Origin: Mycocentrospora acerina
Taxonomy: Eukaryota; Ascomycota; Dothideomycetes; Pleosporales
DNA length: 64,000 bases
Reading direction: 5' to 3'
Assembly: GCA_022701365.1 (NCBI GenBank)
Contig: JAKUHH010000216.1
Location: 248,001-312,000, forward strand
Shown here: positions 32,291 through 42,867 of the stretch, piece by piece
Numbering within the stretch: position 1 is the first letter of the stretch
Layout of the letters: each line of letters starts with the position of its first letter
Made by a program: the position numbers and the translations under genes
The notes under the pieces: generated by a model
Databases searched by the model: none
What the model was told of the DNA's origin: nothing
What the model saw: only the letters and a program-made list of their open reading frames with translations

Positions 32291-34124
32291 ATGGACATAT
32301 TTCCTTACAAGCGTCTCTTTTGTTTTATAAGACTTCTTCTCTTCCTATTTCCACTGTGTGATGTTGCTGTAGCACACTATCCAGACAACAGCATATATTT
32401 ATCATCCACCTTATCGAAACGAACAGCGACACGAACACCAGCACCCGTCTCATTCTCAGCATCTCAGCATTTTGACGGAAATGATGGAAAATGGTCTACT
32501 TTCTTTGTGCGTGTAGGCACACCCGAGCAATCTTTCCGCGTCCTACCGTCAACCGTTACGAGCGAAACATTTCTCCCCTTGAAAGGAGCATGCAAAGGAA
32601 GCAATGAAGCTGAGTGTTCTCGAAGTCGAGGTGCCGAGAATTACCAAGGTGTGGTAAACCAAGGATTTCAAACAGAAAATTCTAGTACCTGGCATGAAAT
32701 CGGAGTGTATGGCACAGGGTTGCGTGAAGAGCTCGGATACAATGCCACAGGCCTGTACGGACTTGATAAGCTAGGACTCATGGTCGCAAATTCCGGAGGA
32801 CCAACACTGGAAAGCCAGGTGATCGCAGGTGTAGTGAATTCACGATTGTGGCTGGGCAGGCTAGGCATGGATGTAAAGCCGAGTAACTTCAGCGAGTATG
32901 AGAATCCTCAGCGAAGTCTGATAACAACATTGAAAGATGAGGGATACATACCTAGCTTAAGCTATGGATATACAGCTGGCGCATACTATAGTAAGTAGAC
33001 ATACTTGAATAGTTTGAAAACGTTATACTGACTAGAGGCTTGTGACAGAAACACCTAGCGCTTTCGGAAGTTTGACTCTAGGTGGTTACGAACAATCTCG
33101 ATATGTGTCCAACAACGTCAGTTTCCCTTTCGATGCAAATGACAGCCGCAAAACAAGCCTGAATGTTGAACAAATCATCGTACATGACGAGTCGGGCACG
33201 TTCAGCATGATAGATGAAGCTACATACGCTCTGATTGACTTTGGCGAGCCTCATCTTTGGCTTCCTGTGAAGTCATGCGACCACTTTGCTTCTGTATTCA
33301 ATTTGACGTATGATAACGTCACTGATCTTTATCTTGTTAAACCAGAAGTGCACGCTCAGTTGCTGCAGAGAAATCCGAACATAACCTTTGGCCTAGGTAA
33401 CACAGCTAACCCTGCGGAGAGGGTCAATATTGTGCTACCGTATCGAGCGTTTGACCAGCAAGCGTCGTACCCCATCTACGAGAACGATACAAACTATTTC
33501 CCAATACGGCGAGCATACAATGCGACACAATATACTCTGGGACGAACGTTTCTACAAGAAGCGTATATCACTGTTGATTATGAGCGAGGAAACTTCTCAG
33601 TACACCAGGCATTGTTTCCGGCGAGCAACGAAAAGCAAGTGATTGTGCCCATCAGCAGTTTACAGAAAGAGAAACAAGTACATCCATTCTCGTTAAGTAC
33701 AGGCGCTATTGTAGGAATATCTACTGGCGTTGGTGTTCTAGTGGCATTACTTCTGTACTTGATGTTTTGGCTGTTGCGTCGTCGCTCAAACTTGAAGGAA
33801 CCAGTTCTTGTAAACTCCGAGATTTGCAGCCAAGAGCTGCCAGATCAATCAAAGTGTGAGACGGATGGTGTTGCGTTCTTCGAGAAGGATGGCCAGCCGT
33901 TTGCCGAGATAGAGGGTGCTGCATTCGTCGAGATGGAGGGTCATGTGTTCCCAGAGCTGTTATGTTCTCAATCGCAGCCAAGGAATGTGATTGGCCCAGA
34001 TTCACGGCCAATTTTAAGTACAGTTTTCGAAGTTTATGAGATGGCCAGTGAAGAGGGGACAAATACAGAAGAGCCAATAATAGTCGCAAACGAGAAATGG
34101 CATCCGCCCCCAGGCTGGGTTTGA
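32291..34124 (+). CDS. Membrane-anchored aspartic-protease-like protein, probably inactive
   Basis: Exons 32291-32990 and 33049-34124 (58-bp intron) give 591 residues. A signal peptide is followed by a pepsin-type bilobed domain (family A1). FFVRVGTPEQSFRVLPST stands where active enzymes have a DTGS, so the first catalytic Asp is missing. The second lobe has LIDFGEPHLWLP in place of the DTG motif. Late landmarks (QYTLGRTFLQEAYITVDYERGNFSV) are well kept. Many N-glycosylation sequons (NVS, NLT, NIT, NAT and others) mark it as extracellular. A membrane helix (IVGISTGVGVLVALLLYLMFWLL) with RRR after it anchors the protein, leaving a ~110-residue cytosolic tail. The tail contains a short octapeptide-like repeat (FFEKDG, FAEIEG, FVEMEG, FPELL). 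Filamentous fungi carry many such pseudo-proteases of unknown role. Loss of both motifs argues against proteolysis. Confidence 0.85.
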
Positions 34125-35321
34125 TGGAGATGCAGTTACCAAGAGTACCATATATCTAAGTGTAATCATTTCTGAGGCTATTCGTTTCAAGTTATCAGTT
34201 ATTTACTTTGTCTCGGTCGTTTTATGCTCAAACGCTCTCTCGACCATCTGCTAGGAGTACACAAGATGAGTTTTTGCTAGTGACGTTTGTTTGGTACCGA
34301 CAGAGAACAAAATTACAAAGGGTCGAGCAATGGTATTTGGACATTGATCATTGGGGGCAAGAGACTTGAAGAGTCTATTTTGGCTTGTATACCTTCTTCC
34401 GTGCAAGTGCATATCAGACTCTGGACAATCCTAGTCAAATTGGTGCAAAGATCTGTTTGCTTCACGTTCCATCGCACGTCCATGCATTATATCCAATGGA
34501 AGAAGAAGAAAAGAAGTGAAAGCGGAGATCCTCAAGCAGACGTTGAGACATGATATGTATATCTAAACAAGTCGCTGGAGTTCTAACGCTGACTTTGTGC
34601 CTTGAGCACCATAGAGAAAAATCTATTTGGTGAAAAATAAGATGACAACCAGCAAAAATTTAATTCATTTTGACCTACGCAGGGATCGAACCTGCAATCT
34701 CTTGATTTCGACTGAATCGTAGTCAAGCGCCTTGCCATTGGGCCAGCAGGCCAGTTGTTTGATTTATGAGAGATTTAGAAAGTAGCTTGATTATATTACG
34801 ATGCCGATCCTGAACGTCCAGTCGCACGCTTAATCTCGAAACGTATGCTGAACTTCAGCTGATTTCTTGGGTTTGCGCGTGACTAAATTTGCGAGAGATT
34901 TTGGCCAGGATGTGGGTACGGTCGGGGGGAGTTCGGCGATGACGAAGTGGGGTCGAGGGAACAACGTTAGATTTCGGCATCTTGTCAGCGTACTACAGTA
35001 CACCACAACGCCATAGCCTCGAATGGTCAATTTTTCCTTTGGGAATTTGTAACCATACAGACACTGTAATTCGGGTCTTTCCTTGAGTATCGAGAGAAAC
35101 CTTTCCTTGATGCCGGAACGTGTGAGAGCGGCATACCCATCTTGACATAGCGGTAGCGCTGTGTTTTCGACTTATTGATAAAACTCAATAGCGTGTAGCG
35201 AATTGCTGTGCGATGCAGCTTGCATAAATTGACAGAACTGACGCGCAAAATGAGTGTTGTAATCATTCACTGTTGATACCTTCCGCCGTGTGACCAGGAG
35301 GACGATGTTCGTGATCGCTTC
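34125..35321. other. Intergenic region containing tRNA-Arg
   Basis: About 1.2 kb between convergent genes. The tRNA at 34671-34752 is the only feature supported. Confidence 0.55.
34671..34752 (-). tRNA. tRNA-Arg (anticodon ACG), with intron
   Basis: All arms fold. The acceptor stem is GGCCTGC with GTAGGTC (7 pairs, two G-T), the anticodon stem CTTGA/TCAAG, and the T arm GCAGG-TTCGATC-CCTGC, with B box GGTTCGATCC. The anticodon ACG sits at 34718-34720. A 10-base intron at 34707-34716 follows position 37, the canonical place for nuclear tRNA introns. ACG (read as ICG) decodes CGU, CGC and CGA. Confidence 0.92.
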
Positions 35322-36587
35322 TTACAAACTTCCGCCGCGAATGTAGAACCACCCTTTAATGTCGTCAATCCCATGTACTGATACGAGCATCATTCTGGCA
35401 AAAGTATCGAGATCTTCAGGTTTCGCATTTTTCAAAACGTCCGTAAAGTCCAGGTCTTTGACAAGAAGATGGTCCCTCTCGTTCCACGCAACGGCGAAAT
35501 CGAATGCAGTTCGTGCACGCCATAGATGTGCAGATAGCGTAATCCGATTACCTTGCGAAAGAGTGTGCTGACATGGTTCAATTTGACCGCGATTTAGACG
35601 ACATAAGCCGATGAGCTGGAAGAGTGAAAGCATAGTACGACGTATAGACTCACGGAGAATATAGGACGACCACGCTGAGCGAGCAGTACAACCAGGATAG
35701 AGTGGCAAACACCCTGCTGGGTCGACATGTTGGAGAGGGCATGCGAGAAATGCATTTCCAAGCTCGTTCATACATGAAAGTAGTTTCTCGGCCTGTTCGT
35801 GGTAAGGTAATTGACCGTGGAACATGAACATGATTTGATATAGTATCAAAGCATGCGCTCGAGCCAGCAAATCAATAGGGCAAGTTGGAGCCATAGATTC
35901 TATGAGTTCCTTGACTCGCACTGTGATGTAACGTGCAACAGAAACGGCATTTGCGTCATTTTTTGTGATGTAGAGAGCACAAGCAGCGTGTGCATCCTGT
36001 AGACATCTTGGCATATACTCACTATAGAGCATAGGGTGACTCCATGGCATCTCGTTGACCTCCACCATTAATTTCGGGGTAAGTTTAAGTTGCTCTATGA
36101 CGTATTCAAGCCGTGGTGTGATGAAAGTGTTTAGACTCGATGTACCGAACCATTCCACGACTGATCCTTGAGGAGCGATTGGATTGTTATGGTTGGATGA
36201 GTCTTGTAACAATATGTCCAATGAATCTAATGGTTTTATATGGGCCAGGAGATCGAAATCCAGTAGGAGTCCTGTGTTTGAAGTTGCGCCTGAAGATGTA
36301 GTATCATGTATGTTTGGGTCATGATTTGGGCTTAATACTCCCGCTCCTTCAGCGTCGATGAGAATGTCTTGCGGGCCAAGAATTTCGACTGACATGGATG
36401 TGTTATCTTGGATAACTGCTCTTTGTGAAAGGGGCAGAGGAGGATAAGTGCATGTCAGACGCTGCCTGATGCAACGTACACACTCTGGCTGCCGGAGGTC
36501 GCATCGTCGCTTTGCCTTGGCACATTCAGCGCACGATTTCTGTCGACCTTGAGAATTGGCAGATCGGGATGGCTGCATGCCGGACAC
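35322..36587 (-). CDS. Zn(II)2Cys6 fungal transcription factor
   Basis: A single exon of 421 residues. The binuclear zinc cluster is at residues 19-46 (CAECAKAKRRC ... CVRCIRQRLTC), with spacing C-x2-C-x6-C-x6-C-x2-C-x6-C. Such proteins bind CGG-type half sites and regulate metabolism, often as gene-cluster regulators. The rest is helical with no obvious catalytic domain. It resembles the short regulators seen near secondary-metabolism or transport genes (SQGRQKSCAECAKAKRRCD is typical), but no biosynthetic backbone gene lies nearby. The coiled-coil linker after the cluster is weak. Target genes cannot be inferred from position. Confidence 0.9.
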   Translation of the reverse strand: MSGMQPSRSANSQGRQKSCAECAKAKRRCDLRQPECVRCIRQRLTCTYPPLPLSQRAVIQDNTSMSVEILGPQDILIDAEGAGVLSPNHDPNIHDTTSSGATSNTGLLLDFDLLAHIKPLDSLDILLQDSSNHNNPIAPQGSVVEWFGTSSLNTFITPRLEYVIEQLKLTPKLMVEVNEMPWSHPMLYSEYMPRCLQDAHAACALYITKNDANAVSVARYITVRVKELIESMAPTCPIDLLARAHALILYQIMFMFHGQLPYHEQAEKLLSCMNELGNAFLACPLQHVDPAGCLPLYPGCTARSAWSSYILRESIRRTMLSLFQLIGLCRLNRGQIEPCQHTLSQGNRITLSAHLWRARTAFDFAVAWNERDHLLVKDLDFTDVLKNAKPEDLDTFARMMLVSVHGIDDIKGWFYIRGGSL

Positions 36588-37107
36588 ATTGTATGCCAGT
36601 CAATGCAAGATGCGAATGATGGTGTGTTGAAGTATACGTGGAGTTGGGAGCCGAGACGTACGATGCTTAGTCATTGGTGGCGAACTTCGGCGTAAGCTTC
36701 ACGCGCAACAAAATGCTCGTAACTATATCTTATTGCGCGCCTTTGCATTATTCCTCGCAACATTACGAAAGAACCCTTTGCAATCATATTGTAAAGTTGT
36801 GAAAGGTCATGAATTAAAATAGCTTAGAGCACTTTTACCTTCCTCAGCCTGGAATCGAGTTTAAACGATTCGTTTTTTATTTATTTTCGTTGCCAAACGT
36901 TTGTAAAGTTTTCTAACTAGTCGGTCAAGCCGTTACTAATCACTTCTTATTGTCTAGACAGCCTGATCTAGTACGGCGATGTTGCCGGCCACCGGTGTTC
37001 TGGATCCTCAATACCAAATGATTCTTCCTACTCCAACCTGAGTACGTTGAGCCTTCATATTTGTGTCATTCGCAGTCACCACTATTACCATTATACTCTT
37101 ATGAATC
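36588..37107. other. Intergenic region
   Basis: About 520 AT-rich bases. No feature recognised. Confidence 0.5.
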
Positions 37108-37909
37108 CTACGGGCCATTTCTATACTTTTTCCAGGCATACAAACCCCATCCAACTGCACTTGAACATACCCAGACTATTCCACCAAGAACTAGTGAGCT
37201 GCCTCCGCTCATCCCCGCGCTTGTAAGGAACGCGAATACTGAGCCAGCTGCGACATTCCCAATGCTGGACTGGATCAGTGCAGCTATACTACCTTGAGCT
37301 TGTTAGCCCACGCCGTAGATTGCTTACATAACTAAACGTACCTGCGGCAACACCACCTGTAGTGAAACCGATGGCCCCAAGAATAGCCGGAGTGCATCCA
37401 AGCAGAATAAGCGGAATCACGACAGTCGCAACTAGTTGTGGGTTTTCTTTCACATATAAACTAGTTGCTCTTGCCAATTTCTTGTAGTCAATCTTCCTCA
37501 GAGTGTGAATTGCAATTCGGACGGCCTCTGCGCTCTTACGAACCCCGACTTGCAGGCCACTCGTCAAGCGGATGATGCCATCGTCGACACGAGGCGAAAT
37601 GGCGAAGTTTTGAAGAGTTCCTGAGTAATTTCGATTTCGTACACTTGTCTGGAGTCGTTGATCAGGTGAGTTGGAGTTTGACGAATTGAGGGTGCTGGTG
37701 TTCGGAGGCACTGCATTGGCGTTTCCATTTGACTGCTGGGAGGATATGGCCGAGTAATCAGGGACGTCATCAGATAAGAGTTTATCCTTGTCTTCGACCG
37801 CATTCTTCAAATGGCGACCGGTGCTAGTCCTCAGCTTCGCCTTGTTTGCGTAGAATGTTTCGATAGACGTAGATGTCAACCCTGCTCGCCTGCTGGCTAT
37901 GTTACCCAT
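37108..37909 (-). CDS. ISG12/IFI6-family membrane protein with myristoylation-type start
   Basis: Exons 37342-37909 and 37108-37292, joined over a 49-bp intron (GTACGT...CTCAAG), give 250 residues. The frame without splicing loses the family domain, while splicing restores it. The C-terminal ~90 residues carry the Gly/Ala-rich ISG12 pattern: GAIGFTTGGVAAG, SIAALIQSSIGNVAAG and SAGMSGG, with hydrophobic helices. In animals this family (IFI6, IFI27) is interferon-induced and sits in mitochondrial or ER membranes. Fungi carry members of unknown role. The N-terminus MGNIASRR fits the N-myristoylation consensus (MGxxxS) with adjacent basic residues, suggesting lipid-assisted membrane contact. A Ser/Asn-rich linker lies between. 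Confidence 0.86.
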
Positions 37910-39014
37910 CTTGGTGATCTGCTGTAGTTAATACCTAAGATTTTGAGCTGAATGTATGAGTGTAGAACATTGAGTGGGGTGAAATTTAACTACCTGGTTA
38001 ATGGGGTTGGCGTGGGTCACCTTCACCGTGAAGCAGGTTCACTTCACAATGTTTGGCCCTATTTTCACTCCTTGAAAGCTTCTCACTAACCAATTCATAT
38101 CTGTAGATAAGCTGCCACGTGATATCAAGTTGGCCAGCACACACTGCAGCTGCTCGGCCATATGCCACGTAGCTCAGTGCGGAGCTGGATACGTAGCTCT
38201 ATGAGCTCAACTCAGGTATATAGGCTGCTTTAGATACTACATAGGATGCAGCAGTGATCTACACAATAGATCACTTGAATGTCACAGTTCCAGCTCCCTT
38301 TTTCACAACATATGTTAATCACAATTCAATGTGAATTTATCGCGAAATTTTTCAGCACCTGTAACAATTAGTAAAATAATTGAACGCGTAATTACTTAGT
38401 CATGCACACTTTAGTGTTCTTAGACAAAGTACCGCTTTTAAGTCGCCTCAATAGCTTCACTTTTTACAGCCACTTGTGACTGAAACAAAGGGAATATATT
38501 CAATTGGTAGTGAGAAAGTAGTGGCAGGAAATTTCTATTGCGCGAATAAAATACATCAGGCAAACATAGCTTCGCACGCCTAGTTGTTCGTATGTCAGCC
38601 ACGATTTCTCCATCAAAGCAGGAGATTAGATAAATGTCTTGTGAAGAACATATAGATCTAATGACGAGGGCTTCCTACAGATTTCGGGCTAATAGACAAA
38701 CAAAGATCAAGCGTACACCTAATACAAAGTATACGTAACGAGGCAAGCCCACATTTCTACTGGCTCTAAAATCGATTTAAGCCAACGATACCTTAAATCT
38801 CTTTTCTATGCATCTATAATATAGTCGATTCATAAAATCCTAAATGGTACTAGTGTAATCGCCCCTTCCGTTAAATATGAAGGTTGCCTGCAGTCACTCC
38901 TTCCAGATAGCTGCATTTGCCAAGCCAGAGGACCCACATGTACACAAACAAACATTAGCATATACCTCGACAGCATGTATCTCACCTCCCTACTTCAACT
39001 AAAACAAATCCTTA
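37910..39014. other. AT-rich intergenic region
   Basis: About 1.1 kb without coding character, RNA gene or recognisable repeat. Confidence 0.5.
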
Positions 39015-40554
39015 ATGATGGCACTTTATCTTGTTCAAGCTCTCTATAGAGAGAATGCAAGCCAAGATAATCACTCAGAACAGTCGACTTCAACTAGAGC
39101 GTCCAAAGAGAGTCCGGAAATACCACAAACCTCGTTACGTACCCGTTCGCTACTTGAAAAGCTATACGGCGAGTGTAAAACTGGAAACCCTGGTATCATT
39201 ACACAGAGCGGTGTAGCGCAAGCCGAGATAGAACAGGCGACTGTCTTTTCGACTACGCCATACAAACCTACCCTCCAGGTATCAGATACATACGATAGTT
39301 GTGAAGATACTACTGTATTGAGCCGCATGAGCCCTGGGGAGATTCGTCCTGAGCGCAAGGAACGGATAAGCCCGAGCCATGGTCTGTTTTAAGGGACTGA
39401 GTTACAAGAAATGGTTTTGACATAGCACAGGTGAAATATGCCAGGGTATACACGATACAAAATTGCGGTTGTCAACAGAATTCATTACGCTACCAGTGGC
39501 GAGGCCAAACACCTTCATCAACGCGCTCTCTAATGAAGGGCCCACCAAGATTACTCACAGATCTTTAAAGTACTCGGCAGAACGATATTTGCCACCATCG
39601 GGACCTTTCTATGATCAGTTTGGGTTGCCAAAAATCTTTGGAGGAGGATTTTTTCAGGAATGTTGCTTTGCTTGTAATCGTCCTAAACATTCCAAATCAA
39701 GCAGTATGTCGTGTCCAAAATCCTGTCTGCTATGTGGAAGAATGGACCATATTGGTGAGGTAAGTACCATTTCAATCTGAGCATATTTAAAAACAACCCG
39801 TCTGAGCAGAGTAGTAGCCATGAGAAAAAAGTCAGCTTTCGAACGCGCAAGTAACTAACTTATCGTCCAGAGTTGTGCCCTACTTTATTGCACCGTGAGT
39901 TGGTATACCGATAGGAAGATTCCATGCTACATATCAGGCAGAAACCCTCGTCAGGTTCGTCCTACGAAAGCCGATCTTGCAGTCCTGCTGAGAATGGGGA
40001 TATTGCTGGAGTCTATGGATCTTGAGGATGGCATCGCTCCAAACACACTCCACCCTCTTGTCAAGAATTTCTACCACAACAAACCTGCACCACAAATGCT
40101 GCAAAGTAGGATGAGCTTAACTGAAGGAGAATCGAAACGATCAAGCAGAAGTGAGATACGAATGCGAACCGAGGTTAAGAAGCTTGCGCCAACATCAGTT
40201 CAAAGCCCTGCAAATCTTTGTCGATTGAACGATGACAACTCAAGCTCAAGCGTAGGAGAATGTAATAAAGAGAAAGCGCTCTCGCTCACTGCGAGGTTTT
40301 GTCCACCGGGCCTGGTAGCACGGGTTGCCAAAGTTGACACACAGGCAGATGTTATAACAACTGCCCGAAGCTCAAATGGAGGCAACGCTTGGAGGATGGA
40401 GATTCGACTCCAAGAGTTGGAGCATGAAGTGCTGAGCCTGAAAATGATCAACGGTTTGAAAGATGAAGAGATCAGAAAATTGACTATCGATAATGAGCGA
40501 CTAAGCCATCTTGGCGAAGGGAATGAGGCAGGTACCAAGCGACGACGGTTGTAA
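39015..40554 (+). CDS. Zinc-knuckle (CCHC-like) protein with coiled coil
   Basis: Proposed exons 39015-39381, 39431-39759 and 39871-40554 give 459 residues. The second intron splits a zinc knuckle. Before it reads CLLCGRMDHIGE and after it SC, so splicing makes C-x2-C-x4-H-x4-C. A second Cys/His group (CFACNRPKH ... CPKSC) precedes it. The first intron uses a less common GTCTGT donor but has the usual length (49 bp), a TTGAC branch site and the right phase, so exon 1 is the least certain part. The C-terminus has a coiled coil (MEIRLQELEHEVLSLKMI onward) and ends KRRRL, a possible nuclear signal. CCHC knuckles commonly bind single-stranded RNA or DNA. The role is unknown. Nothing suggests a retrotransposon Gag, since no polymerase frame is nearby. 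Confidence 0.62.
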
Positions 40555-41510
40555 GGGTGTTGAGTGTGATAAATGAAATGACAATAAATACAACTACAGA
40601 TATACTATATAAACAAGAGAATTCCCGTGGATGAGTAAGAGTAGGTGTTTACGACAGATAACACTACCCTTGGCAAGCGGCAGCTGCGATTCTACGCATA
40701 AATCTATTTCTCTTGGTTCATATTTAGGTTCGTCTCCAGGTTCATCAGCATTTAGACCTCCAATGTCTTTCTTCTTTTTTCAAATTTACTGTTCAAAAAC
40801 TTTGAGAATTAAACACCATCTAATACAATCATATGTCAAAACTCTTGTCGCGTACCACTCGCCATACTAAGACTTACAAGCTATTGAACAAAGGTAACCT
40901 TTTACAAATAATTTAAGATAACAATAGAAAAACTTCAGGATCACTTTGACATTAAGTTCAAAACAGCAAAAGGAAACAATTAGTTTTAACCTACATTCTT
41001 GAAATATAGCGTTGTCAAGTTAGCCTGTTTTGGAGTCTGCATGATTTGCACGCAAAACCTGCAATTACTAATGGATGTAAACTTCTTGTTTGTTCTATAG
41101 CTTGACAATAATAACTAACTCAACGTTTTTTTCTAGGTAAAGTTATAGTTGTATAGAGAACAATTTTAACACGTAGTTGTGAGGGTGTTGTTAATTCTCG
41201 TGTGGTTGTTACACTCATTACAAAACCCTGAAAAATGCTTAATTTAGTAGGGCCTTAGCAACGCGACAAGTCTTTCGGCGTACAACTGTACATCTTTTTG
41301 CAGACATATGAATGATGGTTCTCTTCCTGTTGCTAATCCTGCTACTGACCTTTCTGAGAATATGATTTTGCACGGAAATTTTACACTATTCATGAAGAAA
41401 TAGTTGACATGACTTGCAAGAGGTAGTATATTTGATGGAATTTTACTTTCCTTAGATTTTTTCCATTTGCCCGTCTTCTGTCATAGCCCTCTAATATTCA
41501 ACATGACTGA
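40555..41510. other. AT-rich intergenic region
   Basis: Nearly 1 kb between convergent genes without a supported feature. Confidence 0.5.
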
Positions 41511-42867
41511 CTAGGGATTGGAAGTATTGTTCAGGGGTTGGGGCTTTTTCGCATAACTATGTACATACCCATTTGGCCACTTACCTGTCATCCCAAATGT
41601 ACCTACTGCTTTACTCTTACTCGCTTTCTCATCCACATAGTCAACGACTCTCTTTTCCCACTCCTCTATATTTATTTTTCCCTTCAGTACCTCGCCTAAT
41701 GTAAGAGCTTCCATGGCGGCGAGGTCGCAACTTGCTCCTAAATGAGGTCGAATCTGCCGCAGTGCCTCACCCACTATCAATACTTTGCCACCAAAGAAGG
41801 ATGCTCTTTTATTGTCGAAGTCGTGAATAGCAGTCACAATTGGTCGACTTGCTTCTGAAAGAAGCGAAGTCCAAAGTGGTGGTAGTATCTTCTTTCTGCG
41901 AAGTAGATGTGCATTCCACATTTCCGGACGAAGAAGGTCTTGCGGAACAGTTTGGTTATGCCGCCAGCCTGTGACATCTGTCATAATGTCGTTGAACTCC
42001 ACAGATGAATCGTCGCATGGGTCATACCAGCAGTATTCGAGATATCGTTCACCGCATTGTGTACTTCCTGTTTGACTGGGAGCAACGTAACTGCAGGGTC
42101 TTAGAGATCGATCAAGGAGTTTATGAAGATGGGGCAATTACACAAGAATATAGCCACCTTCGAGCGACTGGTGGACTAGTTGGCCATCTAGGGCACTGCG
42201 AAGCTGGGGCGGCGTGTGGCGTTCAGACATATGTCCTCGCCATGCTAAATATCCAGCATAAGCAGGCACAACGTCAGGTAGCACCTGCTTTCGTACAAAC
42301 GATCGCGCACCATCCGCTGCGATAATGAGATCTGCTGTAGAAGTCTCTTCGACGCCGTCCTTGTTCTTGCACAGAATTGTCATCCGCCCTTGATTTTCCG
42401 ATATTTCGCAAACCGATTTCTCGGTTTCGTACGAAAATGAGCCATGGCCTTCTCCATGCCTTTCACACGCTTGTTTCAGCAATCCAGTCACAGTACCCCA
42501 ACTAGAAGTTGTCACATCTGCAGTTGTCGGTGTTTCATTGATCACTCTCCCTTCGACATCCAAGTACTGTGCTCCCGGGTTTCGGATCGCGAATGAGTCA
42601 AGATCGATGTCCGGAACCCATGTCGTAAACAGTGTCTGCGCATAAGGTCCTAGACTCAATCCTGCGGCTCTGGACTTGATTTGCTCCGAACGTCGCGCTT
42701 CTAAAAGGCGAACGTTATGTCCTAGTGATTTGAGGACGATGGCGTGCATCAAGCCAGCACATGAGCCGCCAATCTGCACAGGTCAGAACCTGTAGAGAAA
42801 CTAACTGCATGGGCTGATCACGAAAGGGCGACGGTCTTACTACGATGATATCCCTGTTCGGCGTCAT
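41511..42867 (-). CDS. FAD-dependent aromatic-type monooxygenase
   Basis: Exons 42841-42867, 42142-42773 and 41511-42090 give 412 residues, with introns of 67 and 51 bp. The tiny first exon (MTPNRDIIV) joins IGGSCAGLMHAIVLK to complete the FAD-binding beta-alpha-beta fold, followed by LLEARR. The DG motif (LIIAADGARSFVRKQ) is present. At the second FAD motif the protein has VLIVGEALRQIRPHLG where the family usually has a GD, a conservative change. GGYILV joins YVAPSQTGS across intron 2. The protein resembles flavin hydroxylases of the 2,6-dihydroxypyridine 3-monooxygenase type (class A flavoproteins using NAD(P)H and O2). The substrate is unknown. No partner biosynthetic enzymes are adjacent. 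Confidence 0.84.

Noticed and set aside
39015..40554. Retrotransposon Gag interpretation of the zinc-knuckle gene
   Set aside because: No protease, reverse transcriptase or integrase frames and no long terminal repeats are nearby, and the gene is spliced.
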